Assembly (NCBI GenBank): GCA_020721005.1
Contig: DYNP01000010.1
Span: 41,712-105,711, forward strand
Direction: 5' to 3'
Length of the DNA: 64,000 nt
Source: Thiomargarita sp.
GTDB lineage: Bacteria; Pseudomonadota; Gammaproteobacteria; Beggiatoales; Beggiatoaceae
Shown: positions 21,201 through 28,582 of the stretch, piece by piece
Numbering within the stretch: position 1 is the first letter of the stretch
Layout: the number at the start of each line of letters is the position of its first letter
Notes under the pieces: model-generated
What the model was told of the DNA's origin: nothing
The model's input: only the letters and a program-made list of their open reading frames with translations
Databases searched by the model: none
Made by a program: the position numbers and the translations under genes

Positions 21201-21460
21201 TTCTCCATCTTGCCAAAACCGGAGACATTAACGGCTTGGAAGAATATGCCAAACACCTCAAAACCACCTGTCCACAATTTGCAAGAAAACTCTCTGAACT
21301 GGTAGAAACCTTTGATTTTGATTGTATCAATGAATTGATAGAAAAATATGAAGAAACATGGGGACCAAGCACCCCCACTCTTTCTTGCCAAGAAGCAGAA
21401 AAAGTTAATGAGACCACACTTTCCCCAAAACAAGGGACTAGATTAGAAAATGCTGTGTAG
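15290..21460 (+). CDS. BvgS-like hybrid histidine kinase with five tandem SBP_bac_3 domains (2056 aa)
   Basis: Five periplasmic solute-binding-type modules each open with an (L/F)T..ER.WL..HP-like motif: about residues 60-285, 290-515, 525-765, 785-1010 and 1020-1255. Modules 1 and 2 are especially alike (EPDLL.RINALTGA and LL..WPQIIPV in both), which suggests recent duplication. TM is at about 1268-1290, followed by a coiled coil, two PAS domains (about 1310-1430 and 1440-1555), HisKA with His1583 in MSHELRTPLN, HATPase (about 1680-1800, ADTGIGI and GTGLGLAI) and a receiver with Asp1874. Unlike BvgS, no C-terminal HPt is visible. The final 110 residues are unassigned. The N-terminal 45 residues contain a signal-anchor-like helix. 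Classic BvgS has two such sensor modules. Coding-strand composition switches from G-rich to C-rich near 19 kb. Confidence 0.93.
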   Translation: MQINNCISFSRIPIREALHTRVNTFYGKTLYFLWILFQAWFISSVQATAVTQVELTVAEQDWLAKHPEIHFGIGSDWAPLAIPQEDGSVQGVEPDLLNRINALTGAQIRLTLGKWADILAMADSGELEGLAASVAHPEREDKFRFSNVTYSGSRYIYIRQDKIWAFRSMADLTDKKVGTLTGDLASQKLLARWPQIIPVLDLSYQPMLPKLLGGELDAIISGLGLYFNIQRKKATDFQVAFVVPDSEMHFLYSIRKEHPELLSIVNKALAAIGTQEIRAIVDKWGVPTLPHMVKVELTERERAWLTAHPDIQLGTDSGIIPYVKVQEDGQIVGIEPDLLARINALTGANIHLILGNWTDILEQAKRRELYGLAVSAIHEERAQHFLFSRSPYSVSRHIYTRKNDRMVFQKMEDLAGKKVGLQQGNISESKLLAQWPQIIPVEKSSQELPMALQNGEIDAILSGLSLSHTVREQMFPGFSLAFTLPNTETALVYSIRKEYPELLSIINKALSVINPEEFQQIQSKWGIVEHFPIKEFLFTDEERAWLRAHPSIRLGTVDDQFQPNLIINADGSQDGLVIDYLKLLNQQLGNRLQLHVEHDWQAVTEKAVKREIDGLAISSPNPIWDEYFLYTKPYNFSHLYLYVRSENAHYSTDLKYLENKRIGYPAGIKKIEQQLKNIPNLQLIAFKDNEELVNALLANKVEALVSMANLEWWRKQHGNIAFKMAGILQDSRFPLVMSIRKDWKILQDILDKVWNNISAGEKEKILQRWSSGLEVFFSNSVPVLTEAERHWIANRSEVVVGYALDMPPILMKGQEGNYQGMLPDYLALLEYYLGLKFRLKIGSIQEVMGWLETQEIDMVGPFFARKEYQPFVNFTPPLFKNYPYILARLEEKNYYIGLEDLQGKQVGYLAGTKNANVLLEQPNIKTLPLPSYETAIEALLNKQIDVMVMSAGLSHLKIQGQRLGFKVAGRIEEMGGDVVMSVVKGQPELSALINKAFGTLISRAELEGISRRWNNREQNHLTFFKLDDMERIWLQEYPVIRAHIFDFPPYTYWDNDAQGISVELLEKILHPLGMQIEYEYDKDHTKVLEEIQSGMKADLLLNVTRTPELETHLAFTQDYLELPWVIFTRDKENSIFSLEDLFGKTISIENSYPLQQQLAKDFPEIKQLQVKNTAAALFAVSKGQVDAYIGNLSVAQYYIAQHGLSNLKVAANTSLDNHTQAFAVRKDLTPLVSILNKGLSSIPTETRNAINRKYFSLAVTSKVDYTLLMRLAGGALLVILIILYWNHRLIKEMTRRQQTEQQLQQTTERLRSILTSMDDLVFVMDAKGYYLDSHQTNYKNLLLPPAQFLGKHYREVLPASIARLTDQAIITTQQKGAQQFEYSLIMPDGEHWYSVNLSPRYNSHGQFDGTTAVVRDVTQRHQMEAALRDNAARLQTLSDNLPDGLIYQIEGDKNGLFHRFTYISAGVEKLHGLTVDTVLNDPQKFWVQILKKDRFSLSAQETQALVNMTPLCVELRCQLPNGEIAWRLFSSAPRKLPNGHIIWDGLEFDITDQKRIEQELIQAREAAEAANRAKSAFIANMSHELRTPLNAVLGFAQILLQDSNLDNTQRNQILGIYRGGEYLLTLINDILDLAKIEAGRFELFPAIWDTQKLFQELNYIFQLRAAQKDICFQHKSITPLPAQLYCDEKRLRQIIFNLLGNAIKFTEKGYVTLSTRYESETLHLEIADTGIGIASENLHKIFEPFQQTGTDRYKVQGTGLGLAITHRLVRTMQGTLQVESTLGQGSRFQVKLPVEVVSAIKESDSLTNSNSIIGYHCTLGDHLLKVLEVDDLAENRTIICQLLEPLGFQVEEAKNGQHCLELVPKYQPDIILMDLRMPEMDGLQTTLILRSQGFNMPIIVLSASTFADDRAASLAAGCSAHLSKPIHLSKLLETMALLLPLVWEYDPCSEPSSSLIEAPLETLSKEQAIQFLHLAKTGDINGLEEYAKHLKTTCPQFARKLSELVETFDFDCINELIEKYEETWGPSTPTLSCQEAEKVNETTLSPKQGTRLENAV

Positions 21461-21539
21461 AACGCACGATATGCTTACCGTGGAGAATAATCAAATAACC
21501 CTCCCTAACTCCATTTAAAACAACCTCTTATATATCAAC

Positions 21540-23858
21540 ATGTCCAAGCACAAACACCGTTATTTACTTATTCTCTTTCTGAGTTGCCCCCTCAGCCTAT
21601 TGCTCCTTGACATCCTCTATCCGCTGCCTTTACCCTCTGCAAACCAATACAGTCTCCGCTTACTCACCAAAGAAGGACAGCCCTTACGCAGCTTTCCCAA
21701 TGCAACTGGCAACTGGTGCTATCCCATTTCCCTATCTCAAGTCTCTCCACGTTACTTAGAAGCCTTACTGACCTATGAAGACCGCTGGTTTTGGTGGCAT
21801 CCTGGCGTCAATCCCCTTGCCTTGCTCCGTGCCAGTTGGCAACTGCTCAAAAATCGTCGCATCATTTCCGGCGGCTCCACGCTGACTATGCAAGTCGCCA
21901 GACTCCTAGATCCCCATTCCCGAACGTTTACTGGTAAACTCAAACAAATTTTACGTGCCTTCCAATTGGAATGGCACCTCACTAAAACTGAAATTCTCAC
22001 TCTTTACCTCAACTTAGCGCCCTTTGGCGGTCCCTTAGAAGGTATACAAGCCGCCAGTTTAACTTACTTGGGAAAATCTCCAGCCACCCTAAGCCATGCG
22101 GAAGCTGCCCTGCTGGCCATTCTCCCCCAATCTCCCACTCGACTGCGACCCGATCGCAATCCTCAACAAGCTGAAATTGCCCGCAATAAAGTTTTAGACA
22201 GACTGGGTCGTTTTAAAATCTGGTCCCCTGAAATTTTAGTGGAAGCCAAACAAGAAACTGTTGATTCCTACACCAATCCCCCCTCCAAACTCGCCCCTTT
22301 GCTCAGCCAACGCCTGAAAAATCAAGTCTCTCCTCATCATCCCCTCATCACCACCTTGGACCACAATTTACAAACCAATTTAGAGACCCAACTGGCCGCC
22401 TTCGCCAGTGAATTGCCTGACAAAACCTCAATTGCCTTATTGGTGGTTGAAAATGCCAACTTGAAAGTACGAGCCTATGTGGGCTCAATCAATTTTTTAG
22501 ACGCTCAACGCTTTGGACAAATTGACATGATCCAAGCGCCTCGTTCCCCTGGCTCCACCCTAAAACCCTTCCTCTATGGCTTTGCCTTAGAAGCCGGGCT
22601 CATCCACTCGGAAAGTTTATTACTTGACGTTCCCCAAACCTACGGCACTTATCAACCCAGCAATTTTGACGAAGGCCATTATGGGCCAGTCAGTGCCCGA
22701 GTTGCTTTACAAAATTCTCTCAATATCCCCGCAGTTGACCTATTGTCGCGTCTTACCCCAGAACTGTTCTCCACTCGATTGCGACAGGGGGGAATTCGTC
22801 TCACTTTACCTCTTCATGCCCGTCCCAATCTCAGTCTCATACTTGGCGGCACCGCCGCCCGTTTAGAAGAATTAGTCAGTGGTTATGCCGCTTTGGCCAG
22901 AAAAGGACTGACCGGTCCCTTACGTTTTACAGAAGACAGTCCCTTGCAAGAACGTTTTCTGCTGTCTGCAGGAGCTGCCTGGATCATTCACCGCTTGCTC
23001 AGCCATCAACGTCGCCCAGATTTACTGGAACAACAATTGGCGATTTCTTCAAATCGGCAAGTTGCTTGGAAAACTGGCACCAGTTATGGTTATCGAGATG
23101 CCTGGGCCATTGGCGTCACTCCCCAATACACAGTGGGAATTTGGGTAGGGAGACCGGACGGCACCCCTATGCCCGGCTACTATGGCGCCATCACAGCAGC
23201 TCCCATTCTCTTCAATATCATTGATGGGTTAGCCCTACAAAGTTCCCCAACCATTCTACCCATTCCACCCTCAGTAACTCAAGTAGATATTTGTTGGCCC
23301 ACGGGCAGAAGTGTCCACGATGAGCACCCAGCACTGTGCCATGAGCATTACCCGGCTTGGATTCTCGACCAACAAATTCCCCCAACTTTACCCGATTCAG
23401 CTGCTCCCCACTTTCCCCTGACAACCACCATTAATCTCAATCCTCACAATGGTTTGCGAGTCAATGCTCATTGCCCAACGACGCCACAGATTTCTCAAAC
23501 TATTGCCCGTTGGCCACTGTCTGCTTACCCCTGGTTAACAACAGATCGACTCCGCAAAACTCAATTACCAGATTGGGATCCCAGTTGTGCTCCTGCTCAT
23601 TCTGAACCCGTGAAAATTGTTGGTTTGGAAAAGACAACTTTGTTACGGCAAACCAATCCCCACCATCCTTTACCAGTTCTCTCTTTATCAAACATAGGGG
23701 GAGAAGCTCCTTTTCATTGGCTGATCAATGGGAAAGTAGTGGCCTCAACTGTTGATAAATCATTTCGTTACCAGTTCAAACAGCCCGGTCAATACAAAAT
23801 CACTCTGATCGAACAAGGTGGGCATTATGATCAAATCACAGTTCGAGTGATCCATTAA
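21540..23858 (+). CDS. pbpC: Penicillin-binding protein 1C
   Basis: Bifunctional class A-type peptidoglycan synthase of the PBP1C group, anchored by an N-terminal TM (about residues 8-27). The GT51 glycosyltransferase domain (about 60-230) contains EDRWFWWHPGVNP, with its catalytic Glu, and GGSTLTMQVARLL. The transpeptidase domain (about 290-560) has the S-x-x-K serine motif in PGSTLKPF, SLN in NSLNIPAV, and KTGT. The C-terminal BiPBP_C domain (about 680-772) is diagnostic of PBP1C. Length (772 aa) fits the family. pbpC is often paired with an alpha-2-macroglobulin gene (yfhM), which is absent here. It starts 79 nt after the BvgS-like gene, so read-through is possible. Confidence 0.95.
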   Translation: MSKHKHRYLLILFLSCPLSLLLLDILYPLPLPSANQYSLRLLTKEGQPLRSFPNATGNWCYPISLSQVSPRYLEALLTYEDRWFWWHPGVNPLALLRASWQLLKNRRIISGGSTLTMQVARLLDPHSRTFTGKLKQILRAFQLEWHLTKTEILTLYLNLAPFGGPLEGIQAASLTYLGKSPATLSHAEAALLAILPQSPTRLRPDRNPQQAEIARNKVLDRLGRFKIWSPEILVEAKQETVDSYTNPPSKLAPLLSQRLKNQVSPHHPLITTLDHNLQTNLETQLAAFASELPDKTSIALLVVENANLKVRAYVGSINFLDAQRFGQIDMIQAPRSPGSTLKPFLYGFALEAGLIHSESLLLDVPQTYGTYQPSNFDEGHYGPVSARVALQNSLNIPAVDLLSRLTPELFSTRLRQGGIRLTLPLHARPNLSLILGGTAARLEELVSGYAALARKGLTGPLRFTEDSPLQERFLLSAGAAWIIHRLLSHQRRPDLLEQQLAISSNRQVAWKTGTSYGYRDAWAIGVTPQYTVGIWVGRPDGTPMPGYYGAITAAPILFNIIDGLALQSSPTILPIPPSVTQVDICWPTGRSVHDEHPALCHEHYPAWILDQQIPPTLPDSAAPHFPLTTTINLNPHNGLRVNAHCPTTPQISQTIARWPLSAYPWLTTDRLRKTQLPDWDPSCAPAHSEPVKIVGLEKTTLLRQTNPHHPLPVLSLSNIGGEAPFHWLINGKVVASTVDKSFRYQFKQPGQYKITLIEQGGHYDQITVRVIH

Positions 23859-23863
23859 AACTG

Positions 23864-25867
23864 TTATTCCGATTGATATCTAAACTGCAAATAAAACGTT
23901 CTAGGCACTTCTCCCAAGGGTTGTTCCAATCCAACTTCTCTACTAAATTCAGGATGATAAGCTTCAGTTAAATTGCGTCCCCCTAAACTCAATTCCAAAT
24001 GGGGATTCGGTCTCCAGCTCAATTGTCCATCCACTCGCCAATAACTGGGCACGCCTTGATTAGGCAAATTGTCCACATAATAAACACCTCCGGTAGCTTT
24101 CAAATCCGGTGACAATTTCCAAACTCCCTGTAAATTCAACTGATGACGTGGATCATTCCCCTCCATATTTTCACCGGTCTCATCAGAACTGGTAGGTCCA
24201 ATATGCAACTGGGTATCTGTATACCCATAGCCCAGAGCAAATTGCCAATTGGGAGTGAGTTGACGACGATAAGTCATTTCGAGACCATACACTTCCCCTG
24301 TCATCTGATTGGCAAATTGCGATCTGATTTTCAAGGGTTCAAGCGCAAGCAATTCCAAAGTTCTTAATTGATAATATTGGTTGTAAAACAAGCTCATATC
24401 CCATAACAACTGATGAGAGGGTTGCCAACGGTAACCTAACTCATAAGATTGCAGAATTTCTGATTTAAAGTCAGGATTACCCTCCACAATCACTTGCAAA
24501 TTGGATCGATCTCCAACTGCTAAAATGTCTCGATCAATTCGCGAGGGAATTCTTACGGAACGAGAAATTGCTGTCCAAATACTTGTCTCCGGTCCCAAAT
24601 GCCTCAATAATCGCATAGAAGGTTGAATTTCCAAGCCAGTAAACTGGTTGTGTTCAAATTTTACTCCTAAATTTAATTGTAAATCATCCACTTCCCCTTC
24701 TACAAATTGAGTAGTTAAGAGGGCAGATAACGGCATTTTAAATTCACTTTGTACAAAAGCACTTAACAATTCATTTTGCCTTCGATCAGGAATATACACA
24801 CTGACTGGAGAGCCGTCAGTTATATCATGGGTGTAACGATAACCCAGTCCCCAAATCACTTCCTGTTGGGGACCAAATAGGTGACGATGTTGAAAATCAA
24901 GGTCATAAGTGCCACGAAATTCTTTATGAAAAGATTCTTCACGATGATTCAGGTCATAATAGGTTTGGATCACAAATTCATCGGCGGGAAAATGAAGTTT
25001 CCAGCGTCCCAATAGATTAAATCCATGTTGCTGATTATAACCATCTGGCAGCCAAGTTGTGGAAAAAGGGGAACGTAAAGTATCTTTGACAAATCCTTTA
25101 TAAACATCGCCTTGAACAGTCCATTGACCGTATTGGCTGTCTTCCCAATCCGATCTGAAGCCGGCTTGAGCCATCTGCCATTTGTCTTCCAAACTGACAG
25201 TTTGAGAATCTACGAAGTTCCCCTGTTGCAAAAACTTACCATACACTCGATAAAAACCTTGATCAGTCAATTTTCCACCTTGACGCCAACTGATAATATT
25301 GCGTTCCTCACCTTGCCCAACCGAACCACTGATTAAAGTTCCCTGCGTTTCCTTAGTCGATTGAGTTACAATATTGATCACCCCGTTGACAGCATTAGAG
25401 CCCCACAATGATGCGCCTGGTCCTCGAATAACTTCAATATAATCAATGTCTTCTATCACTGGGTTGACAGAATTCCATAAAATCTCTGATCTTAAAGGTG
25501 TATAAATGCTGCGTCCATCTGCCATTACCAATAACTTACTAGAGAATGGTTGATTTAAACCTCTGGCAGTAATTGCCCATTGATGAGCAGCAGGTCGTGT
25601 CACTTGTAATCCAGGCACTTGGCGCAACATTTCGGGAACGCTGGTCATGCCAGAATTTAAAATGTTTTCTTGAGTCAATACGAATAAAGCAGCAGCAGTG
25701 TCCATTAAAGTTTGTTGTTTACGGGCAACTGAAGAATAGGTTACCACTTTGATCGTCAGTAATTCTTCAAGGTCTAATTTGGTATAATCCAGATTTTCTG
25801 GGATTTGAGCGGCAGCCCAATGACTTGATAACCATAGAATAAAGAATATTTTAACATTCATTGGCAT
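23864..25867 (-). CDS. TonB-dependent outer-membrane receptor (about 667 aa)
   Basis: The signal peptide (MNVKIFFILWLSSHWAAA) is best matched by starts at 25867 or 25861; GGGTG lies just upstream, best spaced for 25861. A TTG at 25897 would extend the protein by ten residues. The plug domain covers about residues 45-155 (SVPEMLRQVPGLQV, ITARGLNQPFSSKLLVMADG, DYIEVIRGPGASLWGSNAVN, GVINIVTQ). A 22-strand-type barrel follows and ends YLQFRYQSE. The N-terminal DLEELLTIKVVTYSSV segment is shared with a widespread receptor subgroup in proteobacteria with unassigned substrates. It lies 34 nt after the O-antigen-ligase-like gene on the same strand. Its stop faces pbpC's stop with 5 nt between. No siderophore, vitamin B12 or ExbBD genes are adjacent. 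Confidence 0.9.
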   Translation of the reverse strand: MPMNVKIFFILWLSSHWAAAQIPENLDYTKLDLEELLTIKVVTYSSVARKQQTLMDTAAALFVLTQENILNSGMTSVPEMLRQVPGLQVTRPAAHQWAITARGLNQPFSSKLLVMADGRSIYTPLRSEILWNSVNPVIEDIDYIEVIRGPGASLWGSNAVNGVINIVTQSTKETQGTLISGSVGQGEERNIISWRQGGKLTDQGFYRVYGKFLQQGNFVDSQTVSLEDKWQMAQAGFRSDWEDSQYGQWTVQGDVYKGFVKDTLRSPFSTTWLPDGYNQQHGFNLLGRWKLHFPADEFVIQTYYDLNHREESFHKEFRGTYDLDFQHRHLFGPQQEVIWGLGYRYTHDITDGSPVSVYIPDRRQNELLSAFVQSEFKMPLSALLTTQFVEGEVDDLQLNLGVKFEHNQFTGLEIQPSMRLLRHLGPETSIWTAISRSVRIPSRIDRDILAVGDRSNLQVIVEGNPDFKSEILQSYELGYRWQPSHQLLWDMSLFYNQYYQLRTLELLALEPLKIRSQFANQMTGEVYGLEMTYRRQLTPNWQFALGYGYTDTQLHIGPTSSDETGENMEGNDPRHQLNLQGVWKLSPDLKATGGVYYVDNLPNQGVPSYWRVDGQLSWRPNPHLELSLGGRNLTEAYHPEFSREVGLEQPLGEVPRTFYLQFRYQSE

Positions 25868-25901
25868 ATTCACCCTGAAAAATTTATCAACTTTCAAAAA
25901 T

Positions 25902-27095
25902 TCAAGAAGTCCCTTTCAAGTAAAAGGAGTCAATAGAGACTCGTTGAGCCCAGAATAAACCGATCAAGTAGGCAAACAGATGACCTTCAGTAGTGTCTAA
26001 GAGTAAGGAGTTAAATACACAACCCACTGCCATTGCCATCAGCAATCCTTGAGCCAACCAAGGTTGGGATAGATGGCGGCTGGTATTGGCCAATTGCCAT
26101 AACAAGTAGATAAATAAGCCCATTCCCAATAGACCCCATTGCACTGCCAGCATCAAATATTCATTGTGAGGATTGTCTGTGGATAAGGTACCCTGGGATT
26201 CGGACAGTTGTCGATATTGATGAGCAAAACTGCCAGTCCCAGTCCCAAATACAGGATGCTGTGTTACCAGTTCGAAACTGTTGTGTAAAAATTGCAAACG
26301 GGCCGGTATGGATCCGACAATTTCTCCTTGTTGATAATCTTGTAGTCCCAACGAGACTTTGTCAATGCGAGTTTGTACCACGTCTGAAAGTTGGTAGATA
26401 CCCAAACTGATCACTACTAAACTGAACAGTCCCAGCAACACTCCACGCCAATGGCTTACTTGATAGATGAATAGCAGTACTAAACAGGCTAATACGATAT
26501 AACCAGTACGTCCTTGGGTCATGAAAATGATATTGTATAGGGCCAATAGGATGAGCACAGTGCGCCACCATCTATTTTGAGAATGTTGCCAAACATGTAC
26601 GGCTAAAAAATAGGCGGCTAGGGACATAAGCAGCCCTTGAGTGATGTAATTTTTAAATACAAAGGGGTTGTCAGCAGGACCTTTACCCAATTCCCAACCA
26701 GTAATTGCAGTGAGATAGGAAAGTGATAGAGTGAGTCCCATGGCGGCTAAAAAGGCATTTAATCCCCACTTTCTGAGATTCTCTTGCTGAAAAAGTAAGA
26801 TAAATATTGGAATATACAGTAATTCTCGATATTTGTCTAACATCAGTAAGGCTTCTTTCCAAGAGGCTGATGTGTAAGAGAAGGCAATGATCATGTAGGC
26901 AAATAAACTCCATGCCAAACGACTGATGGGGCAACGGTAGAGTTGTTGCCAACGAGTTTGATAATTCCCTTCCAGTATTGTCAGCAACACAACCAATCCA
27001 CAGAAAATATTGGTCAAGACGGTTGAAACGGGAATTGTGAAGCCAATGGCAATGAGTAGATAGTTTCGGGATTTGATGAGGTTAGGGTTCAACAT
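25902..27095 (-). CDS. O-antigen ligase/polymerase family membrane protein (397 aa)
   Basis: Multi-pass inner-membrane protein of about 11-12 helices with the Wzy_C/WaaL signature. A periplasmic loop at about residues 265-300 reads VTQHPVFGTGTGSFAH and then DNPHNEYLMLAVQWGLLG; the PHNE.L histidine is characteristic of WaaL/Wzy_C proteins. Members transfer undecaprenyl-linked O-antigen to lipid A-core or polymerise surface glycans. The gene starts 1 nt after the glycosyltransferase stop, so the two are co-translated. No waa core cluster is next to it, so ligase versus polymerase cannot be decided. Confidence 0.85.
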   Translation of the reverse strand: MLNPNLIKSRNYLLIAIGFTIPVSTVLTNIFCGLVVLLTILEGNYQTRWQQLYRCPISRLAWSLFAYMIIAFSYTSASWKEALLMLDKYRELLYIPIFILLFQQENLRKWGLNAFLAAMGLTLSLSYLTAITGWELGKGPADNPFVFKNYITQGLLMSLAAYFLAVHVWQHSQNRWWRTVLILLALYNIIFMTQGRTGYIVLACLVLLFIYQVSHWRGVLLGLFSLVVISLGIYQLSDVVQTRIDKVSLGLQDYQQGEIVGSIPARLQFLHNSFELVTQHPVFGTGTGSFAHQYRQLSESQGTLSTDNPHNEYLMLAVQWGLLGMGLFIYLLWQLANTSRHLSQPWLAQGLLMAMAVGCVFNSLLLDTTEGHLFAYLIGLFWAQRVSIDSFYLKGTS

Positions 27096-27096
27096 G

Positions 27097-27963
27097 TTAT
27101 TTAAGCAAAAAGTAATGTTTTTTGCTTAAATCCCAACCGGTTAAGTGTTCCAGTTTCATCATCCAACGATGGCGACGTTCTCTGGAGGTTAGAGTATAGT
27201 TGGGATTTAAACACAGGTCTGATTCGGCATGGTTAAGTAACCAATTCTGCATGATGACAGGGTGGCTGCCTTGGAAAGGGAATAGGACTTTGGGGTCAAT
27301 GTTCCCATAATGGGCAAATTGAAAGGGAGCATGTCCCCAGTATTGGCTAACTTGTTGAATTTTAAGGTGCATGCTGGTTACTTTTCTAACATGTCCGTAG
27401 TGGTAAATGGGCAGTCCTAGCAGTTTGGCTTTTGGATAGCGGCCACGTTTATTTTTGTTCATAACGACAAAAAATAGACCATCTGGGGAATAGTTTCTGA
27501 GGTTGTTTCGAATGATGCGGGGAGCCCGTCGATACCAACCGGGACTTTTGGCCAACCATTGAGGGCTGCCATAAAAGTGGTAGTAATCAAAGACTAGGGC
27601 TTCCACTTGGGTGGACGGCAGTTCCAGTTGTAGGTATTTTTTTAGGTGGGGAATGTCTTGTTCGTGTAATACTTCATCGCCTTCCAAATACATTGCCCAG
27701 TCTCCAGTGCAATTGAATTGGGCAATCATTTTTTGTTGGGCATATACATAACCCCGATCTTTCATGGTCTCATTCCAAGTGGTGGGAATTAAGGTCAGTT
27801 TTGGGTCAGTTAGGGTGTGTAGACGTTCTAAGGTGTCATCTTGGCTGCGGCCTACGGCTACAATTACTTCGTCACATAGGGAGAGTAAGGAGTGGATGCT
27901 CTCAAGATAAGGATAGCCGAGTAAGGTGCCATTGCGAATAAAAGTAAAGCCGCTGATTTTCAT
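27097..27963 (-). CDS. Family 2-like glycosyltransferase (288 aa)
   Basis: A GT-A-type enzyme. The N-terminal MKISGFTFIRNGTLLGYP and LLSLCDEVIVAVGRSQDDT match the nucleotide-binding half of GT2 proteins acting on lipopolysaccharide or surface glycans. YLEGDEVLHEQD (about residues 93-104) is the metal-binding DxD-like motif. The C-terminal half carries KSPGWYRRAPRIIRNN and IYHYGHVR. It is soluble or peripheral on the cytoplasmic face. It directly precedes the O-antigen-ligase-like gene (1-nt gap), so the pair plausibly adds to or assembles the same surface glycan. Sugar specificity cannot be told. Confidence 0.82.
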   Translation of the reverse strand: MKISGFTFIRNGTLLGYPYLESIHSLLSLCDEVIVAVGRSQDDTLERLHTLTDPKLTLIPTTWNETMKDRGYVYAQQKMIAQFNCTGDWAMYLEGDEVLHEQDIPHLKKYLQLELPSTQVEALVFDYYHFYGSPQWLAKSPGWYRRAPRIIRNNLRNYSPDGLFFVVMNKNKRGRYPKAKLLGLPIYHYGHVRKVTSMHLKIQQVSQYWGHAPFQFAHYGNIDPKVLFPFQGSHPVIMQNWLLNHAESDLCLNPNYTLTSRERRHRWMMKLEHLTGWDLSKKHYFLLK

Positions 27964-28033
27964 TTTGATAGGGTCATCTCGAGTGCATTGTTAAGGCTAA
28001 GTGGCTGTAGGGAATCGGGTTTTCGAAATTGGG

Positions 28034-28582
28034 TTAGGTGTATTTGTCTAAACGCAGCTTACTTTTAATAAATTTGGTGATTTCGAGTTGTTTTTGAGCA
28101 TTATCTCGCAGCATGCTGGCCCTTGATAATAGGTGTTCATAAACTTTGATGTCTATTTTTTCATCCAGATTTTCAGCTTCCCTGTAGAGTTGTTCGGAAT
28201 TGATTTCACATTCGGAGCAGAGTTTTTCAAGTTGTTCGAGTTGGGAGAAAAATTCTTTGTGTTTATAGAGTTGTTCACGAATGTGTTCGGGAGCAAAGCG
28301 AAATACATAGGAGGTTTGAAAGTTGATGGACAGGATTTCAATTTGGGTTTTCAAACGCAACATTCTTTCTTCATGTAGGGTGCTGAGTAGTTGGGTCTTT
28401 TTTTCTAGTGAGTAGAGTTTATCTGTTCTCTTGTAAATAGGTTGGAGGCGATGAGCAAGTTTGTTGGTTCTTTGATAGGCAATGAGGCTGATGATAAGGG
28501 TGGCAATCATCATGATAAAGAGAAAACCAGGGGAATTTTCCCAAATTTGAGCGGTGTTGATCAGTGTTAGGTAATCAGCCAT
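28034..28582 (-). CDS. Membrane-anchored coiled-coil protein of unknown function (182 aa)
   Basis: No family recognised. One TM helix at about residues 18-36 (GFLFIMMIATLIISLIAY) is followed by about 145 residues of charged, heptad-like helix (KLYSLEKKTQLLSTLHEERMLRLKTQ and QLEQLEKLCSECEINSEQLY). Cys120 and Cys123 form a CxxC-like spacing. Its ATG lies inside the 3' end of the HyfB-like gene (16-nt overlap), so it is translationally coupled to an ion-translocating subunit. It may be an accessory or assembly factor for that subunit; this is inference only. Confidence 0.7.
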   Translation of the reverse strand: MADYLTLINTAQIWENSPGFLFIMMIATLIISLIAYQRTNKLAHRLQPIYKRTDKLYSLEKKTQLLSTLHEERMLRLKTQIEILSINFQTSYVFRFAPEHIREQLYKHKEFFSQLEQLEKLCSECEINSEQLYREAENLDEKIDIKVYEHLLSRASMLRDNAQKQLEITKFIKSKLRLDKYT

